Shown here: piece by piece, positions 1 to 10,900 of the stretch
How the letters are laid out: every line of letters starts with the position of its first letter
Position numbering within the stretch: position 1 is the stretch's first letter
Assembly: GCA_964637705.1 (NCBI GenBank)
Contig: CAZWVM010000060.1
Coordinates: forward strand, 1 to 18,544
Reading direction: 5' to 3'
Length of the DNA stretch: 18,544 nt
DNA from: CAZWVM01 sp964637705
GTDB lineage: Bacteria > UBA8481
Program-made: the position numbers and the translations under genes
The notes under the pieces: generated by a model
Databases searched by the model: none
Told to the model about the DNA's origin: nothing
The model's input: the letters and a program-made list of their open reading frames with translations, nothing else

Positions 1-2
1 GG

Positions 3-1526
3 TTGGAGCATTTCTCGAGCTTCGCGCCGGCGGGATTCTCGGGCGAGGGCGCCGTCAGGGACCTGGCCGCGTCCTTCACGGGATCGAAGTCTTCGCCACG
101 GGTGACGGGATCCGCGCGGCTCCTGGAGGCCGCGGTGCGCACCCCCTTCCTCGCCGCGCCGCTCGCCGAGGTCACGGGCGACCTCTCGTTCGGCGCCGAT
201 TCGCTCGCCCTGCGGGGCGTCTCGTTCCGGACCGGGCGCACGACGCTCTCCTCGTCGGGCCTCATCGAGCGCTTCGACGACCCCGTCCTGCGCGGGTTCG
301 TCCTCCACGCGCCGGAGGCCGACATCGGCGACCTCCTCGCGCTCGTGCCCGAGGCGAGCCGCCCGCTCCCGAAGGGCGCCGAGGTCCACGGCGCGGTACG
401 GATCGACAGCCTCACGCTCTCGGGCCCCCTCGACCGAGCCACCTGGAACGGGCGTGTCACGCTCGTCTCGGTCGGCGGGCGTCTCCCGGGACTGACGCGC
501 GGCGCCTCGGACATCCAGGGCGAGATCCTCTTCGCCGGCAGCCAGATGAAGGCGCCCTCCCTGCGAGGGCGCATCGGGCAGTCCGAGGTCTGGATCGAGA
601 ACGCGCGGATGGAGCTCGCGCCGCCGTACGAATTGAACCTGAACCTCGCCATCCGCGAGGCGGTGATCGCGGAACTCTTCGGCGCGATCCCGAGGCCCGA
701 GTCGCTCGAGAGCCTCTCGTTCACCGGCCGCGGCAACATCGCCTGCTCGGTGACGTTCAACGGCACGCGGTTGCTCCTCGACGGAAGCCTCAGCGACGGG
801 GCGGTCGAGGGCTTCGGCATGCCCTTCAAGGACGTCGCGGGGCGCTTCCGCTACGACGGCGCCTCGAGCCTTCTCGTCATGCGCGGCCTGCAGGGGGAGT
901 GGGCGGGCGGCCGCACCCGCAACGGGTCGCTCGTCGTCAACATCGAGGCCTCTCCGCCGATGTTCGAGGCCTCGGGCGACGTGCTGAACGCGGACTTCGC
1001 GGAGATCCTGAGGTTGAACGGCTTCAAGAGCGACGGCTACGCGGGGCGACTGGACGGCAGCCTGAAGGTGACGGGCCGCTTCGGCGCGCGCGACTCCGTC
1101 AACGGCGAGGGCTCGGTGACGATCCGCCGCGCGAAGTTCGAGAACCTCCGGCCGCTCGACGCGATCTCCCGCAACCTCCGCATGGACTTCTTCTCCAAGG
1201 GGACCTACGAGACCGCGCGCGGCGTCTTCACGATAGAGAAGGGCGTGATCCGGACCCGCGAGCCCGAGCATTTCCGCTTCAACGGATCGAACTACGCGCT
1301 GGAGGCCCGGGGCTACACGTCGCTGGAGGGCGAGTGCGTCTACAACTTCGCCTGCGGCATCCAGGCCGGCGTCGTCGGGAACCTCATGTCGGCGCTTCAG
1401 ATCTCGCGGCTCTTCTCCCTCTCCGGCGAGGGCGGCGTCCTGCGCGCTGCGGGCACCATCCGCGGCCGGATCGACAACCCGGTCGTGAACGTCGACCTCG
1501 GGGTCCTGAACCTCTTCAGCCGCTGA
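3..1526 (+). CDS. AsmA/TamB-like envelope protein, C-terminal part (5' end outside window)
   Basis: This is a partial gene. The frame is open from the left edge (first whole codon at 3) and ends at TGA 1524-1526; the TTG at 3 has no visible ribosome site and is not taken as the start. The 507 visible residues are almost entirely short amphipathic beta-strands in a repeating pattern of glycine turns and alternating hydrophobics. The last ~240 residues (from about residue 267, 'VEGFGMPFKDVAGRF', through 'GEGSVTIRRAKFENL' at about 368, to the terminal 'LGVLNLFSR') look like the AsmA-like C-terminal region. Proteins of this family (AsmA, YhdP, TamB, YdbH) are known to span the periplasm and to take part in lipid transport or outer-membrane assembly. 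An N-terminal membrane anchor would be expected upstream of the window. Codon use matches the next gene. Which family member it is cannot be decided from this part alone. Confidence 0.8.
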   Translation: MEHFSSFAPAGFSGEGAVRDLAASFTGSKSSPRVTGSARLLEAAVRTPFLAAPLAEVTGDLSFGADSLALRGVSFRTGRTTLSSSGLIERFDDPVLRGFVLHAPEADIGDLLALVPEASRPLPKGAEVHGAVRIDSLTLSGPLDRATWNGRVTLVSVGGRLPGLTRGASDIQGEILFAGSQMKAPSLRGRIGQSEVWIENARMELAPPYELNLNLAIREAVIAELFGAIPRPESLESLSFTGRGNIACSVTFNGTRLLLDGSLSDGAVEGFGMPFKDVAGRFRYDGASSLLVMRGLQGEWAGGRTRNGSLVVNIEASPPMFEASGDVLNADFAEILRLNGFKSDGYAGRLDGSLKVTGRFGARDSVNGEGSVTIRRAKFENLRPLDAISRNLRMDFFSKGTYETARGVFTIEKGVIRTREPEHFRFNGSNYALEARGYTSLEGECVYNFACGIQAGVVGNLMSALQISRLFSLSGEGGVLRAAGTIRGRIDNPVVNVDLGVLNLFSR

Positions 1527-1590
1527 CCGAAGCGACCCTGTTTCGTCCCGCCAGTCGCCCCGTTTTTCCCGTTCCTCCGCTCGACCGAAC

Positions 1591-1628
1591 AAAAAAGGCC
1601 AGGACGGCACGCCCAAGCCTCATTTTTC
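1591..1628 (+). terminator. Candidate weak (possibly bidirectional) intrinsic terminator
   Basis: An A-tract (1591-1596) followed by GGC is mirrored by GCC (1617-1619) and then a T-tract (1623-1627). The arms AGGC and GCCT enclose about 17 bases, and the A and T tracts could pair around a two-base bulge. The GC stem is short, so this is a weak call. It is correctly placed to end transcription of the AsmA-like gene, 65 bases after its stop codon. Confidence 0.3.
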
Positions 1629-1658
1629 GGGGATTATATCTGTAACCATTTATACCGA

Positions 1659-1686
1659 ATTTCATCTTCATTATGTTGGATTTCAT
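1659..1686. repeat. Direct repeat ATTTCAT x2, spaced 21 bp, upstream of the giant gene
   Basis: ATTTCAT occurs at 1659-1665 and again at 1680-1686, a start-to-start distance of 21 bp, about two helical turns. The flanks are also alike (GA before the first copy, GG before the second; TC-rich after both). The second copy overlaps the end of the proposed -35 element. The geometry suits a pair of binding sites for a transcription factor on one DNA face, but the motif is short and AT-rich, so chance is possible. Confidence 0.35.
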
Positions 1687-1705
1687 TTCTCACCTTATTT
1701 ATACT
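1676..1705 (+). promoter_or_regulatory. Candidate sigma70-type promoter of the giant gene
   Basis: TTGGAT (1676-1681, 3 of 6 to the -35 consensus) is followed after 18 bases by TATACT (1700-1705, 5 of 6 to the -10 consensus). Transcription would start near 1712 and give a leader of about 96 bases. A weaker alternative is TTGATC (1706-1711) with TATCGC (1729-1734) at 17-base spacing. The position in the AT-rich part of the gap supports a promoter here, but the exact element is a guess. Confidence 0.4.
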
Positions 1706-1787
1706 TTGATCGTGCTGGTGGATCGCACTATCGCTAGAAAAAAGAGAGCGTAACAATGCTTTCGAGGCAGGGATGCCCTTGACTCAC

Positions 1788-1795
1788 AGGGGGAG
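1788..1795 (+). promoter_or_regulatory. Shine-Dalgarno of the giant gene (AGGGGGAG)
   Basis: This purine-rich stretch contains GGGGGAG and lies 12 bases before ATG 1808, slightly further than the usual spacing. It decides the start: ATG 1808 is the first possible start codon after the in-frame TAA at 1751, with no ATG, GTG or TTG between them, and it leads directly into a signal peptide. Confidence 0.7.
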
Positions 1796-1807
1796 CATCG
1801 ATTTGGA

Positions 1808-1906
1808 ATGAGACACTCGAGTAACCCCAGAGTTCTCAGTCTCCTCGCAATCCGCTGTTTACTAATATCCGTCGCTCTCCTCGTTCCTCTTCTCCCCTCC
1901 TACGCC
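1808..1906 (+). other. Sec signal peptide of the giant protein (residues 1-33)
   Basis: The N-terminus starts MRHSSNPRVLSLLAIR (positive n-region) and continues into the hydrophobic run CLLISVALLVPLLPSYA. Likely cleavage is after SYA (residue 33) or, less likely, VVA (residue 36). Cys17 lies at the start of the hydrophobic core and is not in a lipobox context, so a lipoprotein is unlikely. The core is encoded with unusually AT-rich codons, including TTA-CTA-ATA at 1859-1867. Confidence 0.85.
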
Positions 1907-4900
1907 GTCGTTGCCGTCAGTCCATCCCAGCCGACTCTCGTCCCTCATCTCCTCCCCCGTAACGGACCCGACACTCCCGTTCTCGCCCTGACCATCACCT
2001 CGATGACGCCCGACACCCTGGTCGGATGCACGGTCACTCTCGTCGGCCAGATGCCGGCGCAGGATGTCGAGACGGTCGCTTTCTGGCTGGACGGCAACAA
2101 GAGCGCGCGGCTGGAGCCGGGCCTGGACACGATGATCGGCCCGATGCAGATGGTGAGCGGATCCAAGTATCGGATCACCGGCCTGAACTTCCCGACGGCG
2201 GCCTCGGGCGACTCGTTCCTCTTCACGCTGAATCTCCGGGACACCGCCTGGCTGACCGACTCCTTCCAGTCGCAGGTCGCCGTGAACGACGTGCAATACC
2301 AGGTGAACGGGGCCGGACCCGCCGCGCCCTTCACGCTCTCGGGTTACTGGATGATGATGCCGCCGGACACCCTCGTTCCGAACGTCTGGTATGTGAACGA
2401 CACCGCGCCGGGCGGCGATGTCTTCTGCACGGCCCTGGGGAACTCCCTGGCAATCGGTCTCGATCCTTCCACGCCGAAGCGCGACCTCGCCGAAATCTGG
2501 CCGTTCCTCTCGCCCGGCGACACCGTTCTCATCGACGCGGGGTACTACGCCTGCAACACGGGTTTCACTTTCGCGAACAGCTCGATCGCCCTGATCGGCG
2601 CCGACTCGCTCCTGACGACGATCGACTTCCGCGACTCGACGCTGGGCACGAACCGGTCCGCCTTCACGGCGACGGCGCGAACGGGGCTTCTGCTGAGGAA
2701 TCTCTCGCTGCGCACGGCGCGCAGGCTCCTGGACTGGACGAGCGTGGATTCCTCGCGCGCCGAGAACGTGGCGTTCGAGGGGGCCTTCATCGGCGCGGAG
2801 CTGAAGACGACTTCCCGATTCAACCTCTTCCGGAACTGCCTCTTCCGCGACATGGTCCAGTCCGACGCTCTCTCCCTGCAGACGAGCAGCGACAACCGCG
2901 TCGAGTCGAGCCTCTTCGAGAACAACAACTGGGGGATCAACTTCTCGAACGCGATGCCCTGCAACAACACCATCGTGAGAGCGAACCGGTTCCTGGCGAA
3001 CCGCGCCGGCGCGGGCGGCGGCGTCAACCTCGGGGCCGGGACGGGCAACCTCATCGAGGGCAACGTCTTCCGCGCCAACGACAAGGCGGTACAGTTCCAG
3101 GGAGGCACCTCGGGCAATCGCGTCGCGCAGAACGAGTTCGACTCCAACACGACCGGGTTGCTCTTCGTGGGAGCGGTCGGCGACACGATCCGGAAGAACA
3201 ACTTCCGGAACAACGACTCGAGCGTCGTCCTGCAGGCGCTCAGCCCGCAGAACCTGCAACGCAACTGGTGGAGTTCGACGGACACGCTTTCCGTGACGGC
3301 GGGATTCGGGGGCATCGGCGCCGCGCAGATCGGCTTCATGCCTTACCGTCTCGGACCTTGCGACACGGCGGCGGGCGCCGACACGGTCGCGCCGCGCGCG
3401 CCCGACACGGTGGTTCTCGCGGAGGCCGGCAGCACCGGTCTGCGGATCTCATGGGGCACGCCGACGTCGAACGAGGAACCACCGTTCGGCGCGGTGGCCC
3501 TGGCGGGGTATCGGCTCTTCCGCGCTCGCGCGCCGGAGACGAACGCGTGGGAGATGCGCGGGGTCTTCCCTCCCGGCACGAATTCCTTCGTCGATTCCGG
3601 CCTTCTCCCGGGCGAGACGTGGTTCTTCCGGGTGACGGCGCGGGACAACGCGCCGTTCGCCAACGAGTCCTTCTTCTCCGACTCCTTCGCCACGGGCGCG
3701 ACGACCACCTTGGCGGCCGATCAGCAGTCGCCCCCGGCCGGCTTCACCGGGCTCTTCGACACGATGCCGGCCGGCCGCCTGGGACCCGACTCCGGGTTCG
3801 TCCTGGGCCAGGGCGGAGCGGACACCCTGCGCGTGCGTGTCCTCACCCCCACCGGCCGCGACACGTGGGATGTCACCGTTCCCTTCTCCGATACGGGGAA
3901 CATCCTGCGCGTCCGGGGTGCCGCCGACACCGTGAGAATCTCGACCGACACTTCGCGCGTCCGCGGATTCCTCCACGGCGAGACGCACGCGATCGAGGTC
4001 ACGGGCTTCGATTCGCGCGGCTTCGCTCTGCCGGGGAGTTACTGGCAAGCGACGAACGAGTCGATCACACTGACCTTCGAGCTCGCGGGCACCGCCCTGA
4101 ATCCGAACCGCGCCTCGATTTTCTGGCTCAACCCCTCCGACAGCGCCTGGTACGACGTGGCGGACCCCGTGAACGGGATCACCGGCGCCTCCTATGTCCG
4201 CACCCCGGAGAGCGTCTCGATCCGCGTCAACCACTTCACGCACTTCATGCCCGGTGAGGGCCTCGTCGAGACCGTCTCGGTCCGGCTGGCCGATTCGATT
4301 CCGAGCGACGCGACGTATCCCGGCGCCACGGGCATCACGTTCATGTCGATCTACGTACTGGCGGATACCGCCGCGGGAGGCGACACGCTCACCTCATTCG
4401 CCGTGGAAAACGCGGGCAACATGGACAACACCGACGTGAACAACATCTGGGTGGCGATCGACGCAAACCGCTCGAACCGCTACGAGCCGGGTCTCGACAC
4501 GATCGTACTCGTCCTGCCTTCCGTCACCCTCAACCGGTGGGAGTCCTCGGCCTGCCAGATCCCGATCGGCCCGGCGGGCGAGACCTTCGTCCTCGCGGGC
4601 AACGTCATGGCCGGCGCGACGCCCGGTGAAACTTTCCAGGCGCGAATTCCGGCCTTCGCGATCAAGTCCTTCGACGAGGACTCGGGACCCGTCTCCGCGC
4701 GCGTCAATCCCGGCATCCTCACCGTCGCCAACATCGCGGGCCCGAACGACTGGTTCGTCAACGATACCTCCACCGCCGGCGACTCCTTCACCTCCGCCCT
4801 GGGCAACAACGCCGCGAGCGGGTTGACGCCCGCAACGCCCAAACGAAGCCTTGCGGCGGTCCTGGGCATGACGACGGTCGGCGACACGATCTACATCGAC

Positions 4901-7900
4901 GCAGGCGTCTACCGCGACACGATCTTCATCGCGACGGACAGCCTGACGATCCTCGGCAAGGACTCCTCGGTCGCCGGCACGATCCTGGATTTCGGCGACT
5001 CGAGCGCCGGGACGGGCGCCGTCGCGATCACCGCCAACGTGCGGCAGTACCTGACCGTCCGGGACATGAGGATCCGCAACTACCTGCGCGGCGTCGAGTG
5101 GGATAACACGTTGAAGAGCCGCGTCGAGAACGTCACGTTCGCGAACAACGGCGAGGCGGGCGTTCTCTTCAAGACCAACAGCACCCAGGACACCATCCAG
5201 AACTGCTCCCTCGTGGAAAACGGCCAGGCGGGCGTCGTCATCGACAACAGCATGTCCTGCTGGATCCTGGGGAACACCTTCCTGGAAAACCGCGAGACCG
5301 CTCTCGCCCTGGTCGGCGGCAACGGGCACCTCGTCCGGGGCAACCTCTCCCGATCGGCGGCCCGGCAGACCGCCTTCTTCCTCGTTTCGGGCCAGAACAA
5401 CCTCTTCGTGGAGAACATCGTCGAGGGAGACTCGTCGGGTGTAGTCTCGAAGAACGGCATGGGCGGCGACACCTACCTCGGCAACCTCTTCGTCAACATC
5501 GCCGGGTCGGCGTTCCGCTTCACGGCGACAAGCGGGGCGCGGGTGGAGGGAAACGAGATCGACTCGAGCGGCGAATGGGCCCTCTTCACCGACCTGGGAT
5601 CGGGCAACATCGGGTTCCGCAAGAACAACGTCCGGACGTCGCCGACCTTCTCCAGCGGCGGCATCGCGAACCAGACCGGGAACGTCATCCAGGCCCAGCG
5701 CAACTGGTGGGGCACGACCGACTCGGGGCTCATCCGCTCGCGCATCGGCGGCGCGAGCCCGGACATGGTTCTCTACAAGCCCTACCGGCTCGGGAAGGTC
5801 GACACCGCGCTCGGAGCGGACACGGTGGCGCCGTCCGCTCCCGACACGGTGGGTGCGACCTTCCTGTCGGAGACCGCGATTCTGGTGACCTGGTCGATGT
5901 CGTCGGGTCCCGAGGAACCCGAGACGGCTCCGCTCCCGGGCGGTTTCCGCGTCTACCGCGCGGACTCGCGCGACAGCGCCCAGCGCGGAGTCGTCGATCT
6001 CGTCGCCTCGTTCGACATGTCGGTCCGGTCCTTCGTCGATTCGGGTCTCACGATGGGAGTCACCCGGCACTACCGTGTCGCGTGCTTCGACACGCATGCA
6101 CCCTTCGAGAACCAGTCCTTCTTCTCCGAGTCGATCGCCTCGGCGGCGCCTCTCCCCGACACCTCGGGCCCGAACACGTGGTACGTGAACGACACCGAGA
6201 CGATCGGCGACTCCTTCACCTCCGGCCTCGGTTCCGACTCGAATCACGGTCTCTCCGTCCAGGAACCGAAACGCTCGCTCGGGGCCGTCCTGCCCTTCGT
6301 CACGGCCGGCGACACCATCCTCATCGACTCCGGCCTTTTCCCCGCCACGGGCGACCACATCATCCCGGCGGACGGCATCCGCCTGATCGGCCTCGATTCG
6401 ACCGCGACGACGATCGACTTCAACAACCTCGGGCGCCTGAAGGCCGAGACGCGGGTCTTCCTGCGCTTCGAGAACTTCGCGGTGAGGCGTTCCATCCAGT
6501 CGGGCGTGGAGTGGGTGAACGTGGACAGTTCTCTCATCGTCAACGTCCGGGTCGAATCCAGCACGATGAACGGCATCTACCTCAAGGACGGCTGCGAGGG
6601 CACGTGGTTGGCGTACTCGGAGGCGAACGGCAACTCGGGATCGGGCATCTACGTGAGCGACGCGCGCGGATGCACCCTGCAGGGAAACACGGTCTCGGGC
6701 AACGCCAATGCCGGTATCCAGTTGCAGGCGTGCGACTCGCTCCAGGTCCTCGCCAACCGGGTTCTCGGCTCCAGCCAGCAGGGGCTCCTCCTGATGGGTT
6801 GCTCGTACGCCCTGGTCGCGGGCAACTACGCGCAGGGCAACGGCGCGGGCGGCGTGGTCCTCAACGGCGGAGCGAGCCGGAACCGCATCGAGCGCAACCG
6901 GGTGACCGGCAACAACGGGAGCGGCTTCCATCTCTGGAACTGCTACGCGAACGTCTTCGTCCAAAACCAGGCCGACTCGAACGAAGCCTACGAGATCTTC
7001 CTCGAGAACCAGGCCGGGCCGGACACCTTCACGAAGAACGTCTTCCTCGCCGCCGCCATCCACCCGACGAACGTCCTCTGGAGCATGAACACGGGGCCGT
7101 CGCAATCCTTCCGGCGGAACTGGTGGGGCAGCATCGACTCCACGGCGATCCGCGGCTTCACCGCCGGCACCGGCGCGGACTCGATCGTCTACTATCCCTT
7201 CCGGCTCGGTCTCGTGGACACCTCGGAGGGTGCGGACACGGTGGCGCCCCGGGCGCCCGACACGGTGGGAGCCCAGCCGCTCTCGACGACCTCGGCGCGC
7301 GTCACGTGGTCGCCGGTCGCTTCCAACGAGGAGCCGACGCCGATCGCGGTGAACCTGGCCGGATATCGCGTCTACCGGGCCGACTCGGCTGCGGCCACGA
7401 GTTGGTCGTTCCGCGGTTCCGCGCCCGCGGGCACGCTCGCGTTCGCCGATTCGGGGCTATCGGGAGGCGAGACGAAGTATTACCGCGTGACGGCCTACGA
7501 CAACGCCGGGATCGTGAACCAGTCCTACTTCTCCGACTCGATCGCCGGGGTCGTCATTCCCCAGGTGATGGCCGACTCCTCGGCGCCGCCCGGCGCGACG
7601 GGCTTGTACGAGACCGTCATCACGGGCGTCTTGGACGCCTCCGGTTCCGTCTCGTTCGGCCAGTCCGACGCGGACACGCTCCTCCTGCGCATGCCGACCT
7701 CCTCGCGCACGGAGACCTGGGTGATCCGGATCGGATTCAACTCGAAGCAGAACATCGTGCGCGTCCGCACGCTGGACGACACGCCGGTCCGGACCGGCGA
7801 CTCGTCGTTGGTCAGGGGCTGGGCCTACGGCCGGCCTCACTTCATCGAGATCACGGTCTTCGACTCGGCGGGCCAGGCGCTCCCGAACTCCTACTGGAAC

Positions 7901-10900
7901 GGCGTGGGCGAGAGCCCGGTGCTTTCGTTCGAGATCGGCGGCTCGAACCTGAACCCGAACCGCGCGGCGATCTTCTGGTTCTCGACCGGGGACAGCCGCT
8001 GGTATGACGTGACCTCGGCGGACTCGGGAATCACGAACGCGGCCTACACGCGTTCGACGGAGAGCGTCACGATCCCGGTCCAGCACTTCACTCACTTCAT
8101 GCCGGGTGAAGGCTGGACGGATTCGGTGAGCGTCTGGATCGTGGACACGCTGCCGGCCCAGAACGTCGAGATCGGGCAGGAGACGGTGAACGTGATCGCC
8201 CTGCGCATCCAGGGCGATACGGCGGGCGTCGCCGGCGCGACGGATACGTTGACGCACTTCCGCATGATCTCCGACGGCAACATCCCGTCAGGCAGTATCG
8301 GAAACGTCAGGCTCTGGCACGACGCGGACAACAACGGGCGCTACTCGGCGGCCGACACCTTGATCGCCACTCTGGCCGCCCTCGGCGGCATCCCCCCGCG
8401 CTGGGAATCGACCTTCGCCTACGCGATGGACTCGCCGGGCCTGAAGGTCGTCGTGACGGTGAAGTTCACGGCGGGGCCGGTCGGCGACACGTTCCGCGCG
8501 ATCATCGAGACGGGGGCCGTCAAGACCTTCGACGAGGAGAGCGGTCCGGTCCTGGCGCGCTACAGCGCCTATGCCCTGACGGTCGTCGACACCGCCGGGC
8601 CGAACTTCTGGTACGTGAACGACACCTCGATCGCCGGCGACAGTTTCTCCTCGAGCGTCGGATCGCCCATGAACAACGGCATCTCCCCCGCCGCACCGTT
8701 CCGCGTCCTGAACCAGCTCGAAGGCAAGCTCACGCCGGGCGACACCGTCTATGTCGACGCCGGTTTCTACTACGAGCCGGACACGGTCACGATCGGATGT
8801 TCCTACGTCACGGTGATCGGCAAGGACTCCCTCTCCTCGCGCATCGTATTCCCGTCGAACGCCATCGGTTCCTACCACTGCGTCATCCTCGACAGCGTCG
8901 CCCGCACCCAGGTCTCGAATCTGAGCGCCGAAGGCGGTTACATCGGTTTCCTCCTGCGCAACGCCGAGAACTGCACCGTCGCCTTGAGCCAGGCGGCGGG
9001 CGCGCCGGGGTGGGGATTCGGGATCGTCGGCTTCTCCCAGCGCAACGTCCTGGAGACGAACCTGGCCCAGAACTGCGGGAACGCGGGTTTCGCGTTGAAC
9101 GGCAACGACGTCTGGAACAATCTCCTGAGGAGCAACGTCGCGTGGGGCGGCGCGGGCGCCGGCCTGCTCCTGGTCAGCGCCGACCTGAACCTCGTACAGG
9201 GCAACCGGATCCAGAACGCCGGAACGCACGGCGTTCTCATCCAGGCGACGGCGGACCAGAACGAGTTCCGGTGGAACACGATCGACTCATGCGCGCAGGC
9301 GGGCGTCAACATCACCCAGGGCGCCACGAACGTCTTCACGCAGAACCGGATCCAGAACAACGCCGGCTGGCAGGTCATGATCGCCAACGGGCTCTCCACG
9401 AACAACGCTTTCCGCAAGAACGTCATTCTCACGTCCGCGGGACGGCCGGACTCGGGCGTCCTGAACAACTCCGGCAACTACGTGATCATGACCCGGAACT
9501 GGTGGGATACGACCGATTCCTCGATCATCCGCAATCGCATCGGCGTTCCCGGCGACACCCTGATCCAATACATCCCGTTCCGCCTGGGGCAGGTCGACAC
9601 CTCGACCACCGCCGACACGGTGGCGCCGAACGCGCCGGTCACCGTGAACGCGTCATCGCTCAACGACTCGACGATCCGCGTCACCTGGTCGGTGGCGGCG
9701 GGCTCGGAGGAACCGGAACCCGCGGCGGGACAGGCCTACTACTTCGTCTATCGCTCCGCCGCGGCCGACACGACGCTCTGGATCCTCAAGGACACGATCC
9801 CGTTCGGCCCCACCCAATACGACGACTCGGGTCTCGCGGCCTACCAGTCCTTCTTCTACCGCGTCACGGTCCGCGACGGCGCCTCGCCCTTCCCGAACGA
9901 GTCCTTCTACTCCGATTCGATCGCCGGCGCCATGGTCCTGCCGGACACGTCAGGACCGAACAAATGGTACATCAACGACGGGTCTACCACGGGCGACTCC
10001 TTCACGACGACCATCGGCGTCTTCGGAAACAACGGACTCACCCCTTCGACGCCCAAGATCAACATCGGACAGGTGATTCCACTTCTCACGGCGGGCGACA
10101 CGATCTACATCGACGCGGGGTTGTACAGCGAGACCTTCTCCATCGACACCGATTCCGTCTTCGTCATCGGCAAGGACTCGGCCTCGACGATCCTGGACCG
10201 GGGCACGCCCGGCGACTTCGCGGCGAACGGGATCTACGCCGACACGCAGACCGGGCTCGTGATCCGCAACCTGGCCGTCCGGGGAAGCTACACCGGCATC
10301 CGATTCTTCGAGGTCTTCTCGTCGGAGATCACGGGGTGCAGCCTGAGCTACAACGGCGACCGCGGGTTGCACCTCGAAGGTTCGGACTCGAACGTCATCG
10401 CGGACAACGCGTTGGAAAGCGACGCCGGCGGCGGCATGCTCCTGACGGGGAAGAGCGACAGCAACCTCGTGGCGCGCAACCGCATCGCGCATTCCTCGGG
10501 CGGCCACGGCGTCTACGTCGACAACCAGTCGAAACGGAACGTCATCCAGGGCAATCTCGTGGACAGCAACAACCAGAGCGGCCTCTACCTGTCGTCCACG
10601 GCGACGAACAACGAAATCCGCTCGAACACCGTCACGAACAACCAGTCGCGGGGCCTCTACGTGGACATGAACTCCGACACGACTCTCGTCCTCGGCAACA
10701 TGTTCTCGAACAATCTCGATTACGGCCTCTGGATCTCCAACTCCTTCGGCTGTGTCGTCGCCGACAACACCTCCTCCCACAATCAGAACCACGGCTTCGT
10801 GGCCTCGAACGGCGCCTCCCACCGTTTCCTCCGCAACACCGCCTACAACAACAAGCAATCCGGCTTCAACCTGGCCAACGTGAACAACTCCGTCTACGCT

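Larger units (their letters stand above)
1527..1807. other. Intergenic region, AT-rich in its right half
   Basis: These 281 bases separate the AsmA-like gene from the giant gene. The left part (to about 1620) keeps the GC-rich character of the genome. From about 1621 to 1760 the sequence becomes clearly AT-rich, as expected for a promoter region. I see no convincing ORF, tRNA or known riboswitch. A small hairpin (GGCA 1766-1769, GGGA loop, TGCC 1774-1777) with a GNRA-type tetraloop lies in the probable 5' leader, about 10 bases before the Shine-Dalgarno. An in-frame TAA at 1751-1753 bounds the downstream gene on its 5' side. Confidence 0.7.

Noticed and set aside
3..5. TTG at 3 as a start codon of the AsmA-like gene
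   Set aside because: It is only the first whole codon in frame. There is no upstream sequence to show a ribosome site, and the protein begins in mid-domain without the expected N-terminal membrane anchor.
899..1645. ORF overlapping the end of the AsmA-like gene and running into the gap
   Set aside because: Offset-frame shadow with Arg-Pro-Gly-rich low-complexity translation and no ribosome site; the AsmA-like frame explains the bases.
1700..1708. TATACTTTG considered as a Bacteroidota-type -7 box (TAnnTTTG)
   Set aside because: The spacing between TA and TTTG is one base too long, and nothing else in the window supports that phylum firmly.
2026..4257. Long + strand ORF in another frame (743 codons), with similar ones at 5575-8007, 8797-11445 and 12559-14427
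   Set aside because: These are shadows of the giant gene in an offset frame, rich in Arg, Pro, His and Gly. The frame starting at 1808 gives clear repeated domains across the same bases.
4394..7105. Very long antisense ORF (903 codons), with similar ones at 9950-12313 and 12497-15088
   Set aside because: These are in exact codon register with the giant gene on the opposite strand. They stay open only because the sense gene almost never uses TTA, CTA or TCA; their ends coincide with such codons (TCA at 4394, 9950 and 12497, CTA at 7457 and 15104). The products are rich in Arg, Val, Glu, Asp and Gly, with no domain or signal.
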